The notes below the pieces were generated by a model, which did not search any database, was not told where the DNA came from, and saw nothing but the letters and a program-made list of their open reading frames with translations. From Allobosea sp. BK604 (lineage in GTDB: Bacteria; Pseudomonadota; Alphaproteobacteria; Rhizobiales; Beijerinckiaceae), in assembly GCF_004341515.1 (NCBI RefSeq), contig NZ_SLZF01000001.1:620001-684000 (forward strand): a DNA stretch of 64,000 nt, read 5' to 3'. The position numbers were made by a program, and so were the translations under genes. Position 1 is the first letter of the stretch. Every line of letters begins with the position of its first letter. Shown here in pieces: positions 57,572-64,000 of this stretch.

Positions 57572-58084
57572 ATGGCCCAGCCCAGCCTGCGTGCATCCAT
57601 CCCGCCCGTCGCCATCATCATGGGCAGCCAGTCCGACTGGGCGACTATGCGCCATGCCGCGGAAACGCTCGATGCGCTCGCCGTTCCCTACGATGCCCGC
57701 ATCGTCTCCGCGCATCGCACGCCGGACCGCATGTTCGTCTTTGCCAGGGGCGCCAAGGCCGAGGGCTTCAAGGTCATCATCGCCGGCGCCGGCGGGGCCG
57801 CCCATTTGCCCGGTATGACAGCCTCGCTGACCTCGCTGCCGGTCTTCGGCGTGCCGGTCGAATCGAAGGCGCTCTCGGGCCAGGACAGCCTGCTCTCGAT
57901 CGTGCAGATGCCGGGCGGCGTCCCGGTCGGCACGCTCGCGATCGGCAAGGCCGGCGCGATCAATGCCGCATTGCTCGCAGCCGCCGTGCTGGCGCTCTCG
58001 GACGAGGCCCTGGCCGAACGGCTCGATGCCTGGCGCGCCAAGCTGACCGAGTCCGTGAACGAGCGTCCCAAGGACGACGCATGA
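57572..58084 (+). CDS. purE: N5-carboxyaminoimidazole ribonucleotide mutase PurE
   Basis: PurE converts N5-CAIR to CAIR in purine synthesis. The ATG at 57572 gives 170 residues with [40 protein letters not shown] and [17 protein letters not shown]. It couples to purK by an ATGA overlap. An upstream in-frame start adds 30 unrelated residues. Confidence 0.97.
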   Translation: MAQPSLRASIPPVAIIMGSQSDWATMRHAAETLDALAVPYDARIVSAHRTPDRMFVFARGAKAEGFKVIIAGAGGAAHLPGMTASLTSLPVFGVPVESKALSGQDSLLSIVQMPGGVPVGTLAIGKAGAINAALLAAAVLALSDEALAERLDAWRAKLTESVNERPKDDA

Positions 58085-59172
58085 GCACGCCTGATCCGAC
58101 GGGCCTGGCTCCGGGCGCCATGCTCGGCATCCTCGGCGGCGGCCAGCTCGCCCGCATGATCGCGCTCGCCGCGGCCGATCTCGGCATCCGTGCCCATATC
58201 TTCGCACCGGAGGCCGACAGCCCCGCCTTCGACGTCGCCGCGCGCCACACGATCGGCGATTACGAGGACGAGGCGGCGCTCGCCCGCTTTGCCGACGCGG
58301 TCGATGTCGTGACCTACGAATTCGAGAACGTGCCGGCCGCGACCGCCTCCTTCCTCGCAGCGCGCACGCCGCTCCATCCCGGCGCCCGCGCGCTGGCGGT
58401 GACGCAGGACCGGCTCAGCGAGAAGAGCTTCGTCGCCGGTCTCGGACTTGAGGTCGCGCCCTTCGCTCAGGTCGATTCGCTCGCCGATCTCGAGCGCGCC
58501 GTCGCCGAGCTCGGCCGGCCGAGCATCCTGAAGACCCGGCGCTTCGGCTATGACGGCAAGGGCCAGGTCAAGATCGCACCCGAGAGCGACCTCGCCGAGG
58601 CCTATGAGGTGATCGGCCACTTCCCCGCGATCCTCGAAGGCTATGTCGACTTCTCACGTGAGGTTTCGGTCGTGGCGGCCCGCAGCGCCGACGGCTCCTT
58701 CGCGGCCTTCGACGTCTGCGAGAACGAGCATCGCGACCATATCCTCGCCTTCACCCGCATCCCGGCCGATCTCGGCGCCGGCGCGGCCAAAAAGGCGATC
58801 GATGCGGCGCGCCGGATCGGCGAGGCGCTCGGCTATATCGGCGTCTTCGCCGTCGAGATGTTCGTCGTCGGCGAGGGGGAGGACGAGTGCGTGATCGTCA
58901 ACGAGATCGCCCCTCGCGTGCATAATTCCGGACACTGGACCAGCGAAGGTGCCGAGACCTCGCAATTCCACCAGCATGTCCGCGCCGTCTGCGGCTTCCC
59001 GCTCGGCTCCACGGGGCGACGCGGCACGGTCGAGATGGAGAATCTGATCGGCGATGCAGCCCTGCGCTGGCGCGAGCTCCTCGCCGAACCAGGAGCGCAT
59101 CTGCATCTCTACGGCAAGCGTGACGCCAGGCCCGGCCGCAAGATGGGCCACGTCACGCGGGTGAAGCCGTAG
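58081..59172 (+). CDS. purK: N5-carboxyaminoimidazole ribonucleotide synthase PurK
   Basis: PurK makes N5-CAIR from AIR, bicarbonate and ATP. The 363-residue ATP-grasp protein has [20 protein letters not shown] at the N-terminus, [16 protein letters not shown], the metal site [12 protein letters not shown] and [20 protein letters not shown]. It forms a coupled pair with purE. Confidence 0.97.
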   Translation: MSTPDPTGLAPGAMLGILGGGQLARMIALAAADLGIRAHIFAPEADSPAFDVAARHTIGDYEDEAALARFADAVDVVTYEFENVPAATASFLAARTPLHPGARALAVTQDRLSEKSFVAGLGLEVAPFAQVDSLADLERAVAELGRPSILKTRRFGYDGKGQVKIAPESDLAEAYEVIGHFPAILEGYVDFSREVSVVAARSADGSFAAFDVCENEHRDHILAFTRIPADLGAGAAKKAIDAARRIGEALGYIGVFAVEMFVVGEGEDECVIVNEIAPRVHNSGHWTSEGAETSQFHQHVRAVCGFPLGSTGRRGTVEMENLIGDAALRWRELLAEPGAHLHLYGKRDARPGRKMGHVTRVKP

Positions 59173-59344
59173 CGAAACTGCCTCCGGGGCGCAGCCTACG
59201 AAAATTCGGGGCTAGCCTTGCGTTTCCAGCGTGTTTCGGCGTGGACAGCCAGAATGAATTCTGTTATCCGCACAACCCTTCCGGCAAGCTTGAGCGGCTT
59301 AGCCGACCCGAATTTTTGACCAACCGCTAGAGACGGACAAACAC

Positions 59345-59578
59345 GTGCAGGTTCTCGTTCGCGACAACAATGTCGACCAGGCTCTTCGCGCCCTCAAGAA
59401 GAAGATGCAGCGTGAAGGCATCTTCCGCGAGATGAAGCTCCGCGGCCATTACGAGAAGCCCTCCGAGAAGAAGGCGCGCGAGAAGGCCGAGGCCGTTCGC
59501 CGCGCTCGCAAGCTGATCCGCAAGAAGCTGCAGCGTGAAGGCCTCCTGCCCGCGCCGGTCAAGCCGAAGCGTCCCTGA
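59345..59578 (+). CDS. rpsU: 30S ribosomal protein S21
   Basis: 77 residues starting with GTG at 59345: [20 protein letters not shown] and a basic tail ([20 protein letters not shown]). The GTG start and length match alphaproteobacterial S21. A strong intrinsic terminator follows. Confidence 0.96.
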   Translation: MQVLVRDNNVDQALRALKKKMQREGIFREMKLRGHYEKPSEKKAREKAEAVRRARKLIRKKLQREGLLPAPVKPKRP

Positions 59579-59629
59579 TCGGGCAGCTCGGCGGGGGCCT
59601 GCCCTGCCGTCAGCTCATCTTTCCACAGC

Positions 59630-59664
59630 ACGCCTGGAGTCATCTCCGGGCGTTGTTGTTTTTT
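59630..59664 (+). terminator. Intrinsic terminator after rpsU
   Basis: ACGCCTGGAG pairs with CTCCGGGCGT (one G:U) across TCAT, followed by TGTTGTTTTTT. It lies 52 bp after rpsU. Confidence 0.9.
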
Positions 59665-59827
59665 CGCGCGGCGATCTTCCGCGCGCCTTATTCATGCCGT
59701 TAACCAAGTCTTGGCAGGATGTAGTCCTTTAAAAAGGGCGCTTGTCAGCTGGGGGGCGCAGCAGGTCGCAACAGCTTTAACCTGCCGTGCGACAGATTGG
59801 ACAGCAGACGGACTGATGAGGCAGAGC

Positions 59828-60688
59828 ATGGATCGAGGCAAGAGCTGGCTGGCCGTGATGGGCCTGGCCATTGCGCTGGCGGGGTGTGACACCGTCTCCA
59901 ACCTGAGCTCCGGCCCTGCCGTCGCCGAGATCGAAACCGGTGAGAAATCCGCCGCCAATGCGAGCGTGAATATCGGTTCGCTCAGCGATGTCATCAACCG
60001 CAATCCCAACGACCCGCAGGCCTATAATACCCGCGGCGCGGCCTATGCCCGCATCGGCCGCTTCTCCGACGCCATCGCCGATTTCACCAAGGCGGTGCAG
60101 CTCGACCCGAACAACGCCGCCGCCTTCACCAATCGCGGCCTGGCCCTGCGCCAGAGTGGCCGCAACGATTCGGCCCTGGCCGATTTCAACCGCGCCACGA
60201 CGGCCAACCCGAACTACGCGCCAGCCTATATCGCCCGCGCCAACCTGCTGCGCCAGCAGGACAACAGCCAGCAGGCATTGGCCGATCTCAACACCGCGAT
60301 CCGCCTGAATCCGGAATCCGCCGAGGCCTTCCATGCCCGCGGACTGGTCTACCAGAAGGAAGGCCAGCACCAGCACGCGGTCTCCGATTTCGATTCGGTG
60401 ATCGACCGCAATCCCTACAACGCCGCTCCCTATACGGCGCGCGGCCAAAGCCTGATCGCGCTCGGCAAATTCGACCAGGCGCTCGAGGACTTCACCGCCT
60501 CGCTGAACGTCGACAACCGTAATGCCGAGGCCTGGGCAGGACGCGGCCTTGCCAATGAGAAGCTCGGCAAGAAGACCGAGGCAGCCGAGAACTACCAGCG
60601 CGCTCTGAGCATCGATGGCAACAACTCGACCGCCCGCGCCGGCCAGTCCAGGCTCGGCGGCGGTGGCGTCGCCGGCATCTTCCGCTAG
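59828..60688 (+). CDS. TPR-repeat lipoprotein
   Basis: The ATG at 59828 (GAGG upstream) gives 286 residues. The lipobox is ALAGC near residue 18 (SWLAVMGLAIALAGC). At least six tetratricopeptide repeats follow, such as AYNTRGAAYARIGRFSDAIA and AFTNRGLALRQSGRNDSALA. It is likely an NlpI-like envelope adaptor. Its TAG stop lies in a TAGAGC-GCTCTA hairpin element. Confidence 0.9.
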   Translation: MDRGKSWLAVMGLAIALAGCDTVSNLSSGPAVAEIETGEKSAANASVNIGSLSDVINRNPNDPQAYNTRGAAYARIGRFSDAIADFTKAVQLDPNNAAAFTNRGLALRQSGRNDSALADFNRATTANPNYAPAYIARANLLRQQDNSQQALADLNTAIRLNPESAEAFHARGLVYQKEGQHQHAVSDFDSVIDRNPYNAAPYTARGQSLIALGKFDQALEDFTASLNVDNRNAEAWAGRGLANEKLGKKTEAAENYQRALSIDGNNSTARAGQSRLGGGGVAGIFR

Positions 60689-60720
60689 AGCACGTGCCGA
60701 TCTGATCGGATCGGCTCTAA
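60686..60720. repeat. Short TAGAGC...GCTCTA hairpin element
   Basis: TAGAGC-ACGTG-CCGATC-TGATCG-GATCGG-CTCTA. The left TAG is the stop of the TPR lipoprotein on plus and the right CTA is the TAG stop of the hydrolase on minus. The CCGATC/GATCGG core recurs at 51016-51042. Confidence 0.8.
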
Positions 60721-61574
60721 GGCTGCTGACTGACGATCCGGCTCTCCTGGGCGCTCACGCGGCCCGCCGCGACATCTGCCAGGAAGCGCCTGATCTCCGG
60801 CACCGAGCCATGGGCCGGGAGGTTCTCATGGTCGCCCTCGGGGAAGCGGATGAAGCGCTTGGGCGGGTTCGCCATCTCGTAGAGCGCCTGCCCCTGCGCA
60901 AAGGGAATGACGCTGTCGCGCTCGCCATGCAGCACCAGCAGCGGTGAATGAACCTTGCCGATCACCTCGTCCGAGCGGAACTGGTCCTTCATCAGCAGCG
61001 CGATCGGCACGAACGGGTAGACGAGTTGCGCCACCGAGGCGGTCGAGAGATAGGGCGCCTCCAGGATCACCGCCGGCAGCTTCTGCTCGGCCGCGAGCTT
61101 GAGCACGACACCGGTGCCGAGCGATTCGCCATAGCCGATCAGCCGCTCCGGCCCGAACCGCGCCGCAGCCGCCGCATAGGCAGCGCGCGCATCGAGCAGC
61201 AGCCCCTCCTCGGTCGGCGAGCCGGTCGAGCCGCCATAGCCGCGATAATTCACCGCGAAGAGCCCGGTACCGTCCTCGGTCAGGGCACGGAAGCGCGCCT
61301 GCCGGATCGCGCGGCCGAAATTGCCGGCATTGCCGTGAAAGAACAGCAGCACGGGTTTGCCCTCGCGCGGCGGCACGATCCAGGCGACCAGCCGCTCGCC
61401 ATCGGAAGTCGTGAGCGTCGTCTCCTCGAGGCCCGGCAGGTTGACGCCCGCGACCTCGGCCCTGGCCGGATTGCGCGGATACATCAGGTCGCGCTGATAG
61501 ACGTAGAGCAGTCCGAGAATGGCGACATAGCCGGCCAGCGCTGCGGCCGGGATTATCAGGAGAAAGCGCTTCAT
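60717..61574 (-). CDS. Membrane-anchored alpha/beta hydrolase (ABHD13-like)
   Basis: From the ATG at 61574 there are 285 residues. An N-terminal membrane segment (IIPAAALAGYVAILGLLYVY) precedes the hydrolase core with LLFFHGNAGNFGRAIRQ, the nucleophile elbow GYGESLGTG, LHGERDSVIPF and GDHENLPAHGS holding the catalytic His. The substrate is unknown. Its TAG stop is supplied by the hairpin element. Confidence 0.9.
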   Translation of the reverse strand: MKRFLLIIPAAALAGYVAILGLLYVYQRDLMYPRNPARAEVAGVNLPGLEETTLTTSDGERLVAWIVPPREGKPVLLFFHGNAGNFGRAIRQARFRALTEDGTGLFAVNYRGYGGSTGSPTEEGLLLDARAAYAAAAARFGPERLIGYGESLGTGVVLKLAAEQKLPAVILEAPYLSTASVAQLVYPFVPIALLMKDQFRSDEVIGKVHSPLLVLHGERDSVIPFAQGQALYEMANPPKRFIRFPEGDHENLPAHGSVPEIRRFLADVAAGRVSAQESRIVSQQP

Positions 61575-61689
61575 CGCAGTCGTTCGACCGTCTCGTTCAC
61601 GTGGGAATGACACCAGACGCCTGATAGAGGGCCTGCCCTTTGCGACGCCCCCGTGACGCTAATGCAGCGACCAGCCCCTCGCGCTTCTT

Positions 61690-62424
61690 CTACAAGGCGC
61701 CATCAGGCAGTGCCCAGCGTAGCGGCTGGGGCAACGGCATCGTCGCATAGTCGACATGTAGGACCCTGCGGCGGCTCGGCTGCGCCGCTTTGGCCGAGGC
61801 ATGGATCGACAGGCCGCGCATGGCGACGACATCGCCGGCCCGCGCCACGCAAATATGCCGCGACGACTGCTCGACGATCCCGGCAATCTCTCCTGTCACC
61901 ACGCGGCCGCGTCGGAAGCTGCCGGCAGCAACTTCGAGAGCCCCGTTCTCCACAGGGCAGTCATCGAGATGCAGGCGCAGCGCGACCATGCCGAGCAGCA
62001 TGTCCTCGGGCGGCTCGACATGCGCGACGCCACCCTTCTCGCTCCACGGACCGAAGCCCGCTACCTCGATCCGTTCCGCCACGGCGATGACGCGATCCTG
62101 GTGCCAGGGCACGCGCCAGTTGGATTCAGGTGTCTTATCGAATTTGAGGATGCGCGCCGGCCGGGCTTGCGGCCCCATCAGCGCACGGGCGAGCCGGCCG
62201 AGAGCCCCCGCGGGTCCGACAAGCGCCGCGGAAGCGGGATCGAGATTGAAGACCCGCTGCCCTGGCAAGGCAGGATCGAGTGCCTCGAAACCGCTCAGGC
62301 AGGCCCCGACGATCGTCTCGTCGACGACTCCGCCGACAACGGCGACCCCGCTTTCAATAAACCGATCGCGAGCCTCCACCTCTGGCAAAGGCTCAAGGAC
62401 GGAGTCGGCCAGGCCGAGCGGCAT
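61690..62424 (-). CDS. Phytanoyl-CoA dioxygenase family protein
   Basis: 244 residues with a PhyH-type Fe(II)/2-oxoglutarate site: WHQDRVIAV gives the His-X-Asp, a later His is in GLSIHASAKA, and the 2-oxoglutarate Arg in SRRRVLHVDY. The substrate is not predictable. It lies 4 bp downstream of pntB, so the two may be cotranscribed. Confidence 0.88.
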   Translation of the reverse strand: MPLGLADSVLEPLPEVEARDRFIESGVAVVGGVVDETIVGACLSGFEALDPALPGQRVFNLDPASAALVGPAGALGRLARALMGPQARPARILKFDKTPESNWRVPWHQDRVIAVAERIEVAGFGPWSEKGGVAHVEPPEDMLLGMVALRLHLDDCPVENGALEVAAGSFRRGRVVTGEIAGIVEQSSRHICVARAGDVVAMRGLSIHASAKAAQPSRRRVLHVDYATMPLPQPLRWALPDGAL

Positions 62425-62428
62425 ACGC

Positions 62429-63832
62429 TCAGTGCGCCATCGCCTTGACGATCTCGTCGGTGACCTTCTTGGCGTCGCCGAACAGCATCATCGTGTTGGG
62501 CATGAAGAACAGCTCGTTCTCGACGCCGGCATAGCCCGAGCCCATGCCGCGCTTGATGAAGAGGACGGTCTTGGCCTTCTCGACGTCGAGGATCGGCATG
62601 CCGTAGATCGGCGATTGCGGATCGGTCTTGGCGGCCGGGTTGGTGACGTCATTGGCGCCGATGACGAAGGCGACATCGGCCTGGCCGAACTCCGAGTTGA
62701 TATCCTCGAGCTCGAAGACCTCGTCATAGGGCACATTGGCCTCGGCCAGCAGCACGTTCATATGGCCGGGCATGCGGCCAGCGACCGGATGGATGGCGTA
62801 TTTGACCTCGACGCCCTCCTTCTTGAGGCCGTCGGCCATCTCGCGCAGGGCGTGCTGCGCCTGCGCCACCGCCATGCCGTAGCCCGGCACAATGATGACC
62901 TTGGCGGCATTCTTCATGATGTAGGCAGCATCGTCAGGTGAGCCCTGCTTGACCGGCCGCGCCTCGACCGCTCCGCCCGCCGCAGCGGCGGTCTCGCCGC
63001 CGAAGCCGCCGAGGATGACCGAGATGAAGCTGCGGTTCATGCCCTTGCACATGATGTAGGACAGGATCGCACCGGAGGAGCCGACCAGCGCGCCGGTGAT
63101 GATCAGGGCCATGTTGCCGAGCGTGAAGCCGATGCCCGCCGCCGCCCAGCCCGAATAGGAGTTGAGCATCGAGACGACGACCGGCATGTCCGCGCCGCCG
63201 ATCGGGACGATCAGCAGCACGCCGAGTGCGAAGGAAACCAGCACGATCAGCCAGAAGACGACATGGCTCTCGCTCTTCAGGAAGATCAGCAGCAGCACGA
63301 CCAGCGCGACGCCGAGGCCGATATTGATGCCGTGGCGCTGCGGCAGCAGGATCGGCTTGCCGCTCATGCGCCCGTCGAGCTTGAGGAAGGCGATGATCGA
63401 GCCGGTGAAGGTGATCGCGCCGATGGCGACGCCGAGCCCCATCTCGAACAGGCTGGAGCCGTGGATCGAGCCGCCATGGCCGATCCCGAAGGCCTCCGGC
63501 GCATAGAGCGCAGCAGCCGCGACCAGCACCGCGGCGAGGCCGACCAGCGAGTGGAAGAAGGCGACGAGCTGCGGCATCTGCGTCATCTGCACGCGCTTGG
63601 CCATGAAGGCGCCGATGCCTCCGCCAATGCCGATGCCGACCAGGACCAGAAGCCAGCCGGAGAAGCCGGCCGGCGGGAAGAACACCACGGTGGTCAGGAT
63701 GGCGATCGCCATGCCGATCATGCCGTAGAGATTGCCCTGTCGCGAGGTGGTGGGGTGCGACAGGCCGCGCAACGCCAGGATGAACAGGACGCCGGCGACG
63801 AGATAAAGAAGAGCCGAGAGATTGGCGGCCAT
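62429..63832 (-). CDS. pntB: NAD(P) transhydrogenase subunit beta
   Basis: 467 residues: an N-terminal domain with about nine membrane segments (LYLVAGVLFILALRGL, GFTLGNMALIITGALVGSSG) and a C-terminal NADP(H)-binding domain with IIVPGYGMAVAQAQHALREM and VAGRMPGHMNVLLAEA. It uses the proton gradient to reduce NADP with NADH. It follows pntAB by 5 bp, the three-subunit layout of alphaproteobacteria. Confidence 0.97.
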   Translation of the reverse strand: MAANLSALLYLVAGVLFILALRGLSHPTTSRQGNLYGMIGMAIAILTTVVFFPPAGFSGWLLVLVGIGIGGGIGAFMAKRVQMTQMPQLVAFFHSLVGLAAVLVAAAALYAPEAFGIGHGGSIHGSSLFEMGLGVAIGAITFTGSIIAFLKLDGRMSGKPILLPQRHGINIGLGVALVVLLLIFLKSESHVVFWLIVLVSFALGVLLIVPIGGADMPVVVSMLNSYSGWAAAGIGFTLGNMALIITGALVGSSGAILSYIMCKGMNRSFISVILGGFGGETAAAAGGAVEARPVKQGSPDDAAYIMKNAAKVIIVPGYGMAVAQAQHALREMADGLKKEGVEVKYAIHPVAGRMPGHMNVLLAEANVPYDEVFELEDINSEFGQADVAFVIGANDVTNPAAKTDPQSPIYGMPILDVEKAKTVLFIKRGMGSGYAGVENELFFMPNTMMLFGDAKKVTDEIVKAMAH

Positions 63833-63837
63833 GCGCT

Positions 63838-64000
63838 TCAGCCCTTCTTCTTGTACATCGAGAGCATGCGCTCGGTGACGAGGAAGCCGCCGAAAATGTT
63901 CACCGAGGCGAGCACGAGCGCGATGAAGCCGAAGATCTTGGCCCAGAGCGGGCCGTCGCCCATCTGCTCCGCCGCCGAGACGCCGACCGCGAGCAGTGCG
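63838..64000 (-). CDS. pntAB: NAD(P) transhydrogenase subunit alpha part 2 (5' part cut off)
   Basis: The minus strand encodes the C-terminal 53 residues ending GFIALVLASVNIFGGFLVTE followed by RMLSMYKKKG. This is the membrane-domain half of the split alpha subunit (PntAB). The gene runs off the right edge of the window. Confidence 0.9.
   Translation of the reverse strand, partial: ALLAVGVSAAEQMGDGPLWAKIFGFIALVLASVNIFGGFLVTERMLSMYKKKG

Overview
The window is a GC-rich, densely packed chromosomal segment from an alphaproteobacterium. The most likely placement is the Hyphomicrobiales (Rhizobiales), possibly a Bosea-like genus; this is inferred from gene content (RcdA, TrcR/DUF1013, DUF1192, DUF4164, DUF465, DUF2852, an alphaproteobacterial-type 6S RNA, a three-subunit transhydrogenase) and not from any marker search. 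It contains about 70 protein genes, one 6S RNA, no tRNA or rRNA that I can see, no CRISPR array and no recognisable prophage or insertion sequence. Almost everything is core housekeeping.

Region 1 (1-20.3 kb, mostly minus strand) is the envelope and recombination block. It holds glmM (cut by the window edge), ftsH, tilS, cpoB, pal, a DUF2939 gene, tolB-tolA-tolR-tolQ, several small genes, a TetR regulator with an apparent self-operator, the Tol-associated thioesterase ybgC, then ruvB, a GNAT gene, ruvA, ruvC, a TauE/SafE permease and a YebC/PmpR regulator. Many junctions are 4-bp stop/start overlaps.

Region 2 (20.5-33.4 kb) has a soluble globin-coupled chemoreceptor, a YmdB-type phosphodiesterase, 5-formyl-THF cyclo-ligase with 6S RNA just upstream, ddl, an orphan Imm63-type immunity gene, and zapA. 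A glycolysis/pentose phosphate cluster on the plus strand follows: tkt, gap, a proline-rich membrane protein, pgk and fba.

Region 3 (33.4-46.5 kb) contains phoX behind a clear PHO box, a BenE transporter, a degenerate ThiE-like barrel, a Sel1-repeat protein, an inositol monophosphatase, a MotA/MotB-like proton-channel plus OmpA pair, two small envelope genes, a DUF4239 membrane protein, a secretory lipase and an MsbA-type ABC exporter.

Region 4 (46.6-64 kb) has rpmE, the cell-cycle genes rcdA and trcR, a quinone oxidoreductase, prpE, a second TauE/SafE permease, an acyl-CoA ligase, an orphan papain-like (NlpC/P60-like) peptidase candidate, two DUF465 genes, purE-purK, rpsU, a TPR lipoprotein, a membrane-anchored alpha/beta hydrolase, a PhyH-family dioxygenase and pntB with the start of pntAB.

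The most unusual non-coding structure is a family of intergenic hairpin repeats. They share one architecture but have different stem sequences, and their ends often supply the stop codons of the flanking genes.
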